From a virus: a DNA stretch of 64,000 bases. Both the position numbers and the translations under genes were made by a program. The stretch is taken from the IMG/VR virus record IMGVR_UViG_3300017963_000208, positions 1-64,000 of that record; one strand, given 5' to 3'. Each line of letters opens with the position of its first letter. Position 1 is the stretch's first letter. Below the pieces are notes generated by a model. That model was given only the letters and a program-made list of their open reading frames with translations. It was not told the origin of the DNA and ran no database searches. This document shows positions 48,442 to 58,971 of this stretch, one piece after another.

Positions 48442-51327
48442 ATGGCTAATTCTTCAATAGATTATATTGCCAAGGACTTTGATTCCATTGTTGACGCTCT
48501 GATCACTTTTGCTACAGTCAACTTTGGAGAGGACTCGGCAGGAAACCGACAGTGGACCAACTTCAATGAGGACGATTTTAGTCGTACCTGGTTGGAAATA
48601 GTGGCCTACGTCGGAGACCTAATTTTCTATTATCTAGATGTTCAAGCTACTCAAAGTAACCTAGAAACGGCCACCATTCGTTCGGCAGTTCTAGATATAG
48701 CTAAACAATTCGGATATATTGTTCCCACAGCTTCTTCGGCTTCTGGTTTAGCTACTTTTACTTTGAATACTAGCGATACCATTCCCGTGGGATTTAGAGT
48801 TTCTGCAGACAATGGGGCAGAGTTTTTCACTACTAGTAGCTCTCCGCAGGCTGGGTCTACTACGTTAAGTGTGATTCTCCCCGTTATCCAAGGTGAGCAG
48901 AGGTCTGAGACCTTTACAGCTAAGGGTGTTCAAAATGAGGAAGTAGTGCTTGGTTTCACTCCTCTCGTTATTGATACCACTAACTCGGTATCCACTCTCA
49001 GGTCTCCAAGGATCACTGTTAATGGCAACTCCTATGATCTAGTAAATACCTTTATTGACAGTTTACCCACAGATAGGCATTATAGAGTTGTTACTAATGA
49101 GGACGGACAAACAGTAATTCGTTTTGGAGATGGTATTTTTGGAGAGGCTTTGGCTCCCAACGATACTATCGTAGTGAGCTACCGCACAGGTGGGGGCACG
49201 GTAGGAAATATTCCAGCAAGTACTCTTAATACATTAGTAGACGAAGCCACCTTTATTGATTCTGTTATAAATACAGAGTCTTTCAGTGGTGGAGCGGATG
49301 ACCCAACTATTGATAGGTTAAGAGAACTGATTCCGGCTTCTCTTCAAACTTTAGAGAGAGCTGTGGCCGTAGACGATTATGGTGACATCATTGTTGCCAA
49401 TTTTAGTAACGTTCTAAAGGCTGCTGCAGAAGAGAATATAACGGACAGCGGAGTAGACGTGGATATCTATGTGGTACCGTCTGGAACGACTATCACTCCG
49501 ATTACCACGAATTTATCTCTTTTTAACAGTATAACTGATTACATAGATAAACGGAAGACAGTCACAACCACCTTTAGACTGTTGGATGCGAATGGTGTGG
49601 ACGTTGACCTTAAGTTAACGGCCTTTCTCCTAGAGGGAGCTTCACGGACTGAGGTAGCTCAGGATATCACCACCGCGTTTACGACCTTCTTTGACCTCTC
49701 TGAAGGAGATACTGACGGAGCAGGTACGAAGTTTGGTCAACGAGTACTGCTTAATGACCTCTACGCTCTACTGGATGATATTGAGGGCATTGAGCGGTTT
49801 GAAATCACTAAGTTTAACTATATCCCAAGAATAGAACCCACTACAGCGTCTGGTACTAATTATTTGCAAAGTGAGGTTGAGGTTCTGACTCCCTCTGAAC
49901 CGTCTGAATGGTTGGTGGCCTCTGAATACAATGCTGCTTCCCCGGACTACAACCCCTTTACCGTATATAAGAGACTTACCGGAACTGTTTCTAACCTGAG
50001 TGCGGACAGTTTGGCTGATGATGATTTGAATTTGGCCGTGGTAGAAAGTACAACTTCTGCAGTAAATACAGAAGGTTCTAACAACGTAGTTTTTGATAAC
50101 AGTCGCACCTTCGTAGTAGATGAGTTTGTTGGAGGAGGTTTTCTCCTAGTAGACTCTTCCAACAATATTTGGAATATCACTGATAATGATGCTCATTCTA
50201 TCATATTGGGAGCGAACGCTATTAACAATACTGTGGTTTCGGACGTATCTTCAGGCAGTTACAAAATCGTTCGAAGCATGATAGGCCAGAACCTAATCTT
50301 TCGTAACTTAGTGTTTTCTAATATAGATTTTAATACACACAATACCCTATATCGAATAGGCTCCAGTTTTGACCTTGTGGGAACCATCGGAGATGAGTTC
50401 AAAATCTCTATTCCCCAAACAAATATTGGAAACTTTGGGGCTCCTGTAACAATTACTGCTTTCACGTCAAGTACTCCCACAGCGGGGACAGGAAGAGTGA
50501 CCTTAGCGGGTAACCCGGACTTGTCATCTGTAACTGTTGGACCCTCTAGCAACTATCTATTAATTGATAGTAATTCCAATGTATTTGAAGTAATTGCAGT
50601 CGATGATATCAATAAAACTGTTGATATTATTCATCAGGCTGGGGTTACTACGGCTCCTACAGTGTCTGGAGGAAAGCCTGCTTCTTTGGCTCCCAGGTAT
50701 TATAGTGATGATTCCGAAGTGACCTTTGTCATAGGACAGGGAAATAGAGAGACTGGTATAGGTTTTCAGGCACGGGGCAATATTCAGACAGTTGACCCGG
50801 CTAATATTAGTGACGCTGAAACATTTGTATTGAACGACGGCTCTAACCCTGCGGTTACCTTTGAGTTCGAAAAGACCGGTGGAGTCGGTGGAGGCAACGT
50901 AGCGGTAGACATATCTTCGGCTACGGATGCAGAGGATGTAAGAGATATTATAGTTTCTGCCGTTAATGGAGCACCTCTATTAGCTATTACTGCTACTCCT
51001 GGTACAGCCACTAATATGGTGATTTTACAAAATGATGCTGTAGGAAGCCAAGGCAATCAGACCATAATTAACGGTGTTGCCGATGCAGGGTTTATTACTA
51101 CGGGCATGACTGGAGGTTTGGATTCGGGTAGTTTGCCTACTCCGGTAATTCCAGCTTCTGGGAAAACTTCTACAGACTTAGGTCTGGACACAGACGGCAA
51201 TGTTATTGATATTTTCGTCTTTAGAGTGTCCGGATATGTTGACGATATTATAAATCTGAGAAAAAGCGAAATTCCTGAATTTTCAGAAGATAATTTAGAA
51301 TTAGACCTTAGAGGGGGCGTAGCCTAA
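48442..51327 (+). CDS. Baseplate J-like wedge protein (gp6-like), extended
   Basis: 961 aa. The N-terminal 480 residues are gpJ-like: DDFSRTWLEIVAYVGDLIFY, VRFGDGIFGEAL-type strand, RTGGGTVGNIPASTLN, AVAVDDYGDIIV and LNDLYALLDDIEGIERFEIT. The C-terminal half adds beta domains, one with GRVTLAGNPDLSSVTVGPSS (about 685) and one from about 790 to 895 (DAETFVLNDGSNPAVTFEFE) shared with the protein at 19832-20752. The additions presumably face outward. Confidence 0.88.
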   Translation: MANSSIDYIAKDFDSIVDALITFATVNFGEDSAGNRQWTNFNEDDFSRTWLEIVAYVGDLIFYYLDVQATQSNLETATIRSAVLDIAKQFGYIVPTASSASGLATFTLNTSDTIPVGFRVSADNGAEFFTTSSSPQAGSTTLSVILPVIQGEQRSETFTAKGVQNEEVVLGFTPLVIDTTNSVSTLRSPRITVNGNSYDLVNTFIDSLPTDRHYRVVTNEDGQTVIRFGDGIFGEALAPNDTIVVSYRTGGGTVGNIPASTLNTLVDEATFIDSVINTESFSGGADDPTIDRLRELIPASLQTLERAVAVDDYGDIIVANFSNVLKAAAEENITDSGVDVDIYVVPSGTTITPITTNLSLFNSITDYIDKRKTVTTTFRLLDANGVDVDLKLTAFLLEGASRTEVAQDITTAFTTFFDLSEGDTDGAGTKFGQRVLLNDLYALLDDIEGIERFEITKFNYIPRIEPTTASGTNYLQSEVEVLTPSEPSEWLVASEYNAASPDYNPFTVYKRLTGTVSNLSADSLADDDLNLAVVESTTSAVNTEGSNNVVFDNSRTFVVDEFVGGGFLLVDSSNNIWNITDNDAHSIILGANAINNTVVSDVSSGSYKIVRSMIGQNLIFRNLVFSNIDFNTHNTLYRIGSSFDLVGTIGDEFKISIPQTNIGNFGAPVTITAFTSSTPTAGTGRVTLAGNPDLSSVTVGPSSNYLLIDSNSNVFEVIAVDDINKTVDIIHQAGVTTAPTVSGGKPASLAPRYYSDDSEVTFVIGQGNRETGIGFQARGNIQTVDPANISDAETFVLNDGSNPAVTFEFEKTGGVGGGNVAVDISSATDAEDVRDIIVSAVNGAPLLAITATPGTATNMVILQNDAVGSQGNQTIINGVADAGFITTGMTGGLDSGSLPTPVIPASGKTSTDLGLDTDGNVIDIFVFRVSGYVDDIINLRKSEIPEFSEDNLELDLRGGVA

Positions 51328-54300
51328 TGTCTACTTTGACCATCACTAGACCGCCACAATTTTTAGATCCCTGGTTTGCAGAAATTGAGCAAGTATGGGA
51401 CGAACTTGAAGCGGCTACTAACGACCAAGAGACGAGGATTGGGAATCTAGAGATAGCTATAGTCTCAGATGTGGTCACCTCTCTGTCTGCTCAAGGGGAA
51501 CCTGCTCTTACAGGTCCTGTTGTTCTAGATAAGGGAGATGATATTACTCTCACACAGGTGGGCAATACTATTACCATCGGTGGAGGTACTTTAGACCACG
51601 GAAATCTGACTCCTGCTACTCTTTTAGATGATGACCATACCATCTATCTGCTTGCAGATGGTACGAGATCTCTTACTGGAAATATGAGTCATGGTTTAAC
51701 CCAGGCTCTAAACTTTAGAGTTGAAGGATTTGCAGTTCCTCCCGCAGCAGGTAACCAGGGACGTTTAATATTTAACCAAACGACTGGTAGATTAATGATA
51801 GACGATGGGTCTGCTTTCATTGATTCTGGTGTTACGGTCCATGCTGACTTGACTGGATTAGGTGCAGACGACCACACCCAGTACGCAAGAACAGACGGTA
51901 CCAGAGATATTACTGGAGACCAGACCTATTTACAAGACATTATAGTTACTGGCCAATACCAAGCTCCCGCCACAGAGACCTGGGAAGCCTATTCACAAGA
52001 AGATGATGGAGGTTCTGCTCTAGCATTTCTTATGGATACAGCTAACCTCATGGATACGGCTGGATCGCAGGTACTGGCAGTTAGAAATGCAGGAAATGAA
52101 TTTTTTGCTATACTTAGAGATTCTGACCCGAGCCCCCTGGGGACCTTCTCTGATGAGCATGTAATTAAACTTACTGAAAAGACAGGTTCTGATGTAGGTT
52201 ATTTAGCAATGACTACCGACCCAGCACTGGTTCTACTAGGTGTGGATGGGGTTGCTGTCAATGCTATCTCAGTAGATGCTTCTGGTGATTATCTGGGCGC
52301 AGTTCAGTTGGATGGTGATGGTCCCACCCACGCTGCTCTTTTGGCTCAAGATTTAGATGGTTCCGGTTCTCCCAAAGCTGAGGTATCGGCAGAAGATACT
52401 ATTGGTGGTGGAGAAAAAGCTGAGTTTACAGCTAGTTTAGCTGCTGGCGTTGACCCTCTCGGAAGGGTTAGAGCTACAAATGGTGCGGTAACTGCTTATG
52501 CTGACCATGTATCTCAGCTCGATGGAATTAATCCAGAGGCTTGGGTAAAAAGTACTTCTGGATCAGAAACTGCTAAAACAGAAGCTAGTTTTGATGGCTC
52601 GACGGTCCCTTTTGTGGAGTTAGAAGTCGCAGCCACTGCCGGTACAGATAAGCTTCTGATAAAGAACGCTGAATTTGATTTTCAAGTAGATTCTAATTCT
52701 GAACTACAGATTAGAGCTGGAGAAGTAGAGGTTTTTGGTACCTTAATTGGTGGCTCTTCCCCATTCTTAATCGAGTCTAAGGAAACAGACGGAGCTTCGG
52801 CTATTGCATTCACCCTAGATACTCAAAACGCTATAGCCAATGACGACGCTAAATTGTTGAGTTTACAGACAAATAGCGTTGAGAAAGCATATATAGGTGA
52901 GGATGGTAAAGCATGGCTTCCCGGAATTGTCTTGGGACGTCAGACAGGAGATCCTATAAGCAATACCGAAGGTGAGGGACTTTATGTAGATAACAACGGT
53001 GATCTTCAGTATCATGGACCAAATGATAATCTGGTACAGATAACGGATGGGGATGACCTAGTTAGTAGCCTAACCTCGGATACCTCTCTTTCGGCTTTTA
53101 TCGACAGAGATGACGACTCGACTACAGAAACTTTTACTATTTATCATAATACTTTGACTCCCAATCCTGGTGACGAATTGCTCCAGGTTAGAGAGAATGG
53201 TGAAGTTGAAATATATGGAGGTCCTCTGATTGGTGGTTCGTCTACTTTTGAACTACGGTCGAAAGAAGCAGATGGAGCCTCAGCGGTTGGATTTACACTA
53301 AATACTCAGAATAACTTAGCAAATGCTGCCGCAAAGATTCTTAGCCTCCAGAATAACTCTTCGGAGAAAGCATATTTCGGAGAAGATGGGAAAGCCTGGG
53401 TGCCAGCAGTTGTTTTAGACAGACAATCTAGTGATCCTATTGGCGCTGCAGAAGGGGAGGGTATATACTCTGATTCTTCTGGAGACCTTTACTATCACGG
53501 GCCTAATGATAATACCGTCCAAATTACTGACGGAGATATCATGGCTGGCAGCTTTGTAACCATCGTTCAGCCTGGTTCTTCAGCCAGTTCTGAAATACTA
53601 GCAGCCATAAACGCTGCAGGAACGGCTGGCGGAGGTATCGTACAACTCCTCGCTGGTACTTACGAAATTGATAGTGTCATGAATGTGGCAGTAGGAACTA
53701 GCAACGTTACTCTACAAGGTGTGGGAGATGCCACAGTACTGGAACACGATGGAGTAATTACGGGCAACCTATTGCAGTTCACAAGTTTGACAATAGCTAA
53801 CAATATTAGTATTAACAACGTCACCAAAGGTGACACTTCTATTTACGCTACCACACCAGCCCAAGCAGGATCAGTTCAAACAGGAGATATCATTTTCTTG
53901 AAGGGTACGGATTCTGGCACAGAGATAGACGCAGAAGCACATGAAGCAGCAGCTAATGGTAATGGTACTACGGGCGAGATTCAATTAAAACGGAATGTAC
54001 AAAGAACCATGACCTCAGTAACTACTCAGATTTATAGAGGCGGTGAGGGTATAAAGATTCGAGATCTCAAATTTACGACCTCTGGAGCAGTTGCAGGCAC
54101 GGCAGCTATTGAACTAGACCAAACCAAAGATGCTGTTATTGAGAATATAACCATTCAGGATTGGATGCTAGCACAAACCAGTGATATGATTACTATGGGT
54201 AGTCACGGCATCAACAATTCCTTGCAGGGATGTAAATTTATTGGATGTAATGATGATTGTATTTTAACGTCTGATCAGATTGATATGAAAGTCAAAGATT

Positions 54301-55025
54301 GTCTGTTTCAGGACGTAGCCCAATCTAAATCTATCGGCATCGCGGCCCTGAATCTAAGCGGAATCTGTGTGGATACTGAGATTATTAGAAATGAATTCAA
54401 AACCGTTGGTGGAATTGGGGTGAAAATCTTCGCAGCCAATCAAAGAAGGACAGCTATCTCAGCTAATCAGTTCTATGATATCTGGGAAACCGGTATTTAT
54501 GCAGAGAAAGAAGCTGTGATTGCTAATAACTATATGGAGAGTCTTGGGGCCGCTTCTGGAACCCAGGGAGCCATAACAGTTAACGGCAACGGAAATGATG
54601 TAGTCATTCAAGGCAACCATATTAAGGATTTTAATCTAGGAATTCTGGTTGGAGCTTTAGCCTCTAGTATAGTTGTAGATGGAAATGTCTTACGTACCGG
54701 TACCGACACCGGAATTTCCTGTGATGGTACTTTCTGTACTGTGACTGGAAATACTGTTCAGGGGGCTTACTTCGGAATGTTGGTGGCCAGAGTAGGAAAT
54801 GTTGTCTCTGGTAATATCTGTAGAAGTAGTGGCTTAGATGGTATTTTAGTTTCCGGAACAGCAGATACTTGTGTTATTTCAAATAACGTTTGTCAAAGCA
54901 ACGGTGATAATGGTATTGAATTACAAGCGTCATCGGTTGATTGTATCGTTTCAGGCAATAACTGCAACGGAGATGGTATTACTAACAACGGTACAGGCAA
55001 CAACTTAGCTAATAATATGGAGTAA
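51327..55025 (+). CDS. Large tailspike / tail fibre with beta-helix
   Basis: 1232 aa. An N-terminal attachment part (LTITRPPQFLDPWFAEIEQV) and beta-rich repeats come first, then a duplicated unit of about 105 residues (about 475-580 and 633-738, each with SKE-x-DGAS and YHGPNDN-x-VQITDGD). A pectate-lyase-type beta-helix from about 755 (AAGTAGGGIVQLLAGTYEID) runs to the C-terminus with many NxI/GNx rungs. Such spikes bind or degrade surface polysaccharide; the enzyme activity is not readable from sequence. Confidence 0.8.
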   Translation: MSTLTITRPPQFLDPWFAEIEQVWDELEAATNDQETRIGNLEIAIVSDVVTSLSAQGEPALTGPVVLDKGDDITLTQVGNTITIGGGTLDHGNLTPATLLDDDHTIYLLADGTRSLTGNMSHGLTQALNFRVEGFAVPPAAGNQGRLIFNQTTGRLMIDDGSAFIDSGVTVHADLTGLGADDHTQYARTDGTRDITGDQTYLQDIIVTGQYQAPATETWEAYSQEDDGGSALAFLMDTANLMDTAGSQVLAVRNAGNEFFAILRDSDPSPLGTFSDEHVIKLTEKTGSDVGYLAMTTDPALVLLGVDGVAVNAISVDASGDYLGAVQLDGDGPTHAALLAQDLDGSGSPKAEVSAEDTIGGGEKAEFTASLAAGVDPLGRVRATNGAVTAYADHVSQLDGINPEAWVKSTSGSETAKTEASFDGSTVPFVELEVAATAGTDKLLIKNAEFDFQVDSNSELQIRAGEVEVFGTLIGGSSPFLIESKETDGASAIAFTLDTQNAIANDDAKLLSLQTNSVEKAYIGEDGKAWLPGIVLGRQTGDPISNTEGEGLYVDNNGDLQYHGPNDNLVQITDGDDLVSSLTSDTSLSAFIDRDDDSTTETFTIYHNTLTPNPGDELLQVRENGEVEIYGGPLIGGSSTFELRSKEADGASAVGFTLNTQNNLANAAAKILSLQNNSSEKAYFGEDGKAWVPAVVLDRQSSDPIGAAEGEGIYSDSSGDLYYHGPNDNTVQITDGDIMAGSFVTIVQPGSSASSEILAAINAAGTAGGGIVQLLAGTYEIDSVMNVAVGTSNVTLQGVGDATVLEHDGVITGNLLQFTSLTIANNISINNVTKGDTSIYATTPAQAGSVQTGDIIFLKGTDSGTEIDAEAHEAAANGNGTTGEIQLKRNVQRTMTSVTTQIYRGGEGIKIRDLKFTTSGAVAGTAAIELDQTKDAVIENITIQDWMLAQTSDMITMGSHGINNSLQGCKFIGCNDDCILTSDQIDMKVKDCLFQDVAQSKSIGIAALNLSGICVDTEIIRNEFKTVGGIGVKIFAANQRRTAISANQFYDIWETGIYAEKEAVIANNYMESLGAASGTQGAITVNGNGNDVVIQGNHIKDFNLGILVGALASSIVVDGNVLRTGTDTGISCDGTFCTVTGNTVQGAYFGMLVARVGNVVSGNICRSSGLDGILVSGTADTCVISNNVCQSNGDNGIELQASSVDCIVSGNNCNGDGITNNGTGNNLANNME

Positions 55026-55027
55026 AT

Positions 55028-56701
55028 ATGGCAGATCAACCTATTAAAAATATTAGCGGAGAAGTAGACGGGGCTAGTACAGAAGGTCACGTTTTCGATA
55101 CCGAAGAGACCTATACTACTCCAGGTGCTAAAGTTGCAGTATTTAAAACCGGGGGCAACACGGTCGCGTCTATCGCTAGAGATGGAACTATTAGTTCTGC
55201 AAATGAAGTCTTGGTTTCTCCTGACGAGGGATTTGCAGGCATCGATTCCGCCGTAACATCCCTAAACGCTTCAGGTGGAGGTAAGATTGTTCTTCTGGAT
55301 GGGGAATATAGTATGGGATCTTCTCTATATACCTGGACAGAAATAGAGAATATTGAAATAGTAGGAAAGGGTGACGCTACAAAAATAATGCTGGATACCT
55401 CCCCAGGAGTTCCTTTGTTCATTACTGGAACAGTCAAGGGAACTACCAGTGTACCAGTCAATGATACGACCGCAGGAGATACCAGCATTACCTTCACTAC
55501 CCCGGCTAACGCAGGAACTTACTTAAAAGGATACTGGATTAGTCTCGCTCTAACAGATGATGAGACTGGGGATAGTCAGTGTGAGTTAGTTAAGGTAGCG
55601 GCTGATGGAAACCCCGGCACAGGGGTAGTTGACTTAGAGTGGCCAGTGGGTAGAGACGGAACCAGTGTTACTGCGTGGGGCTGCAAACCTGCAGAAAATA
55701 TTAAGATTAGTAATCTAAGATTCATTAGAGAGAATGCTCCTGGCGGTACTGAAAGATTTATGGATCTTCAATATCTATTCAATTTTACTCTAGATAGTGT
55801 ATCCTTTGAGACAGACGATGCTACTGGAGCGAGTGATCATGCTTTTAGGTCTACGGGTTACAGCGGATTTTGGCATGTGCATAGAAATAGAATTGTTAAT
55901 ACCACTCGAATGGGAATGCACATAACAGGTACCTCCTATTCAGAGTTTACTAACAATTATTTTATGAATTCCTGTCAATCAGATTTTTCCGACAGTTCTT
56001 GTATATGGATTTCGGGCAGAGTTCGACATACTCTTGTAAAAAATAATCAATTTGTATATTCCAAACAGTATGGGGTACGTTTTGATGCTACTTCAGGATA
56101 CTCTCCTTACTTCATGACTATCAAAGATAATGAATTTTTAGGTATCGAAAACACAGCTATAAACATAGGAGCTACCAAAGATACTATAATCGAGGGAAAT
56201 AAAGGAGATTGGGGAGGCTTTCAAAAATCTGGCAGCGGGGTAGGCGTCTCCATGGCCGGAGCAGAAAGATGTCGCATCACTAATAATACTTTTGTAGGAT
56301 GTGCGTTCGGTATCGGAGTGTCTACGGCCTCCAAATGTACCATAAACCACAATACTATATATGGTAGATATTATGGAGACGGTATCTCCTGTGGTGGAAA
56401 TGGAAATAACATTTCAAATAACGTTATTACTAATGTGGGTTATGGAATTACTGTAGGAAGTGACGCTCAACGCAATGTCATTTCTAGTAATACAGTAGTA
56501 GATGTAGGGAGTACTCATGCAATCCGAGTTAATACGACAGCACATAATAACGTTTTTATAGGAAATGTTCTGATGGGTTGCAACAATGCAATTAATTTGG
56601 CCGCAACAACCTATGATAATATAATGATAGGTAACCAAGGTGGGGAAGAAGGTATTGTTGACGCCGGAACTAACAATCAACAAATAGGGAACTTTGTATA
56701 A
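55028..56701 (+). CDS. Tailspike 2 with beta-helix
   Basis: 557 aa. The N-terminal 80 residues (DGASTEGHVFDTEETYTTPG) resemble the next gene; the beta-helix starts at LNASGGGKIVLLDGEYSM and runs through rungs such as NNTFVGCAFGIGVS and HNTIYGRYYGDGIS. No separate C-terminal domain is seen. It follows the first spike two bases after its stop. Confidence 0.75.
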   Translation: MADQPIKNISGEVDGASTEGHVFDTEETYTTPGAKVAVFKTGGNTVASIARDGTISSANEVLVSPDEGFAGIDSAVTSLNASGGGKIVLLDGEYSMGSSLYTWTEIENIEIVGKGDATKIMLDTSPGVPLFITGTVKGTTSVPVNDTTAGDTSITFTTPANAGTYLKGYWISLALTDDETGDSQCELVKVAADGNPGTGVVDLEWPVGRDGTSVTAWGCKPAENIKISNLRFIRENAPGGTERFMDLQYLFNFTLDSVSFETDDATGASDHAFRSTGYSGFWHVHRNRIVNTTRMGMHITGTSYSEFTNNYFMNSCQSDFSDSSCIWISGRVRHTLVKNNQFVYSKQYGVRFDATSGYSPYFMTIKDNEFLGIENTAINIGATKDTIIEGNKGDWGGFQKSGSGVGVSMAGAERCRITNNTFVGCAFGIGVSTASKCTINHNTIYGRYYGDGISCGGNGNNISNNVITNVGYGITVGSDAQRNVISSNTVVDVGSTHAIRVNTTAHNNVFIGNVLMGCNNAINLAATTYDNIMIGNQGGEEGIVDAGTNNQQIGNFV

Positions 56702-58653
56702 TGGCTAATAAACCAGTAGAAATTAAAGGGGGATTCCCGGATGGGGCGTTGGCCGAAGCTGTATCGGTGGATACCAACACTACCTATTCGGATGATGACT
56801 CAAAAATATTAGTAATTAAAAATAATGGGAGCGAAGTAGCCCATTTTAAGAAAGATGGTTCCCTTTCAAATGCTGCCGTGGTGACTGTCCTTCCCGGAGA
56901 GGGCGGAGCAGGTATTCAGGCAGCCATCAATACCGTACATGCTACAGGGGGTGGAATTGTACAGTTATTAGAGGGAACCTATAACGTTACTTCCAATATT
57001 ATTCCTACTTTAGGGGCAAGCAATATTGATATACGTGGGATGGGTGATTCTACCGTTCTTAAAGTATTCGGGGCTAGCGTTAGTTGTTTTAATTTTCAAC
57101 CCCTAAATGGTGGAAACTGGCCATTAAATAACCCAACCGCTGCAGATACTAGCATATATACTACTACCGCTTCTCATGCAGGGTCTACTTTAGAGGGAGA
57201 GTGGGTTATTTTATTCGGCACTGATTCAAGTGGAAATCCAGTTCGTGAATGGAACTTTGCAGCAGCCGATGGTAATCCCGCCACAGGTGAGATTCAATTA
57301 GTGAATCCAGTTGTTACGACCATGACTTCTGTTACTTTGTATAGTGGGACTGGGAATATAAATAACTCATTTAGTAATATGAAAATTTTAGCGGATACTG
57401 CTACATATCCATCTGCTATTACCAACGTAAACCCTATTAGACACCGTTATGAAAACATAAACTTTGTTGGAAATTTTGAACACGGTCTTCGCTTGGTAAG
57501 TCCTGGTTTTAGTAATGTTATTTCTCGCTGTCTAATGAATGATGTTGACAAAAACCCTATTCAATTAGTTAGTCAATTTCAGGTTATTATTGAAAAGTGT
57601 TGGATTAGAGATTGTGCTGCTTTAAACCTCGAAAATAGTCACGATGTTGATGTTGAAAAGTGCTTTATTATTGATAGTAGAGGTTCTGGTATTGATGCTA
57701 CTGGTCTTAATCGTCGCTCTAAAATACGTGGTTGCAGCATTGTAAATCCTGCGGGGATTTTGATAGAAGCTGGCGATTTAGAATGTACTATTGCAGACTG
57801 TCACTTTGTAGATGGAACTAATATATCTTGTAGTGCTGGTAAGCATATCGATATTGTCGGTAATATGTTCCTTCGCTGTACAAGCATGGTGAGTGGTCAG
57901 ACCGCAGAATATATAACTGCAGTAGGGAATACTGGAAAAGAGATTTCAGGATCTGCCTTTGTTGGAGGCACAAATTATTTTGTAGTCAAAGGAAATAATG
58001 TTGATCTTGGTGGCGATGCGTATGAAGGCTCTTGCGATTATTTAATTTTCGAGGGAAATACCATTCAAGGTGGTTTTAGAGGTGTTCGCCTTTTGGGCGA
58101 TTATGCAATGGTTCAGGGAAATACCTTTATTGGAAATACACAAGATGTTACGGTTGTATCTGGTGTAGGTCATTATATTGGTCCTAACCAATTTGGTACC
58201 ACTAGAAATTTTGTAAATCAAGGCCAGGTAGATGTTGCTCAAGTAACCACTAAACGAGTTACTAAGGCATTCGATGAAACAGATTTTGCAGCGGCTGCTC
58301 TAACTAATGATATTGAAATATTCTCTCTTCCAGCTAAAGCAAGTTTAGTGGATATTTATGCAGAAGTTACACAGAGATTCTTGGGTGGTTCCATATCTTC
58401 ATACACTATTTCGGTAGGAATTTCTGGGTCATTGACTAAGTATATGTTAGCAAATGATTGCTATACTGCAACGACTATGCATGAAGATTCTACTAAAAAA
58501 GGTACAGCTCTCACAACTACTGGAAATTCTAATGTTGAAAGCTCATCTGCGGCCACGAGTATTAGAGCACAAGCCACTAGTGTTGGAGATAATTTAGATC
58601 AAGCAACTGGTGGTACAATTAAATTTTATATAACCTATAGAGACATAGTGTAA
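56701..58653 (+). CDS. Tailspike 3 with beta-helix and C-terminal domain
   Basis: 650 aa. N-terminus parallel to tailspike 2 (DGALAEAVSVDTNTTYSDDD); helix start HATGGGIVQLLEGTYNVT; rungs to about 505. From there a separate domain (EIFSLPAKASLVDIYAEVTQ to FYITYRDIV) probably contacts the receptor or trimerises. From about 57.4 kb onward the DNA is lower in G+C and uses codons such as CGC and GAT more, so this half may have come by recombination. Confidence 0.75.
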   Translation: MANKPVEIKGGFPDGALAEAVSVDTNTTYSDDDSKILVIKNNGSEVAHFKKDGSLSNAAVVTVLPGEGGAGIQAAINTVHATGGGIVQLLEGTYNVTSNIIPTLGASNIDIRGMGDSTVLKVFGASVSCFNFQPLNGGNWPLNNPTAADTSIYTTTASHAGSTLEGEWVILFGTDSSGNPVREWNFAAADGNPATGEIQLVNPVVTTMTSVTLYSGTGNINNSFSNMKILADTATYPSAITNVNPIRHRYENINFVGNFEHGLRLVSPGFSNVISRCLMNDVDKNPIQLVSQFQVIIEKCWIRDCAALNLENSHDVDVEKCFIIDSRGSGIDATGLNRRSKIRGCSIVNPAGILIEAGDLECTIADCHFVDGTNISCSAGKHIDIVGNMFLRCTSMVSGQTAEYITAVGNTGKEISGSAFVGGTNYFVVKGNNVDLGGDAYEGSCDYLIFEGNTIQGGFRGVRLLGDYAMVQGNTFIGNTQDVTVVSGVGHYIGPNQFGTTRNFVNQGQVDVAQVTTKRVTKAFDETDFAAAALTNDIEIFSLPAKASLVDIYAEVTQRFLGGSISSYTISVGISGSLTKYMLANDCYTATTMHEDSTKKGTALTTTGNSNVESSSAATSIRAQATSVGDNLDQATGGTIKFYITYRDIV

Positions 58654-58664
58654 GGAGACACACG

Positions 58665-58958
58665 ATGGCTTTAGAAAAAACCTTAACCACTCCTGAGGCA
58701 CAACCTAGTCTGACTAAGGTTCGGATGTATATTAAGGAAGTTAATCCAGATAAGAAACTCCTTAAAGTGGAACTTCACAAAGGTTTTCTAGATGAAAGTA
58801 TCTTCAAAACTGTTAAAATTATTCCTGTATTTATTGTAAAGGACGAATATGATTCTGTAATGGATACTGAAGGTGCTACTGGCACAGCCGTAAGAGAGAC
58901 CTTAGCAGAAGCTATTTGGACTTGGTTACAGACAAACGGTCATATTGACGTACAATAA
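58665..58958 (+). CDS. Small tail-fibre-region protein, unknown
   Basis: 97 aa with SD AAGGAG. Mixed alpha/beta (TKVRMYIKEVNPDKKLLKVE; VRETLAEAIWTWLQTNGHID). It sits between the spikes and the gpI-like gene. It may be an assembly or attachment protein; no family recognised. Confidence 0.55.
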   Translation: MALEKTLTTPEAQPSLTKVRMYIKEVNPDKKLLKVELHKGFLDESIFKTVKIIPVFIVKDEYDSVMDTEGATGTAVRETLAEAIWTWLQTNGHIDVQ

Positions 58959-58971
58959 TAAGGAGTAGTTT

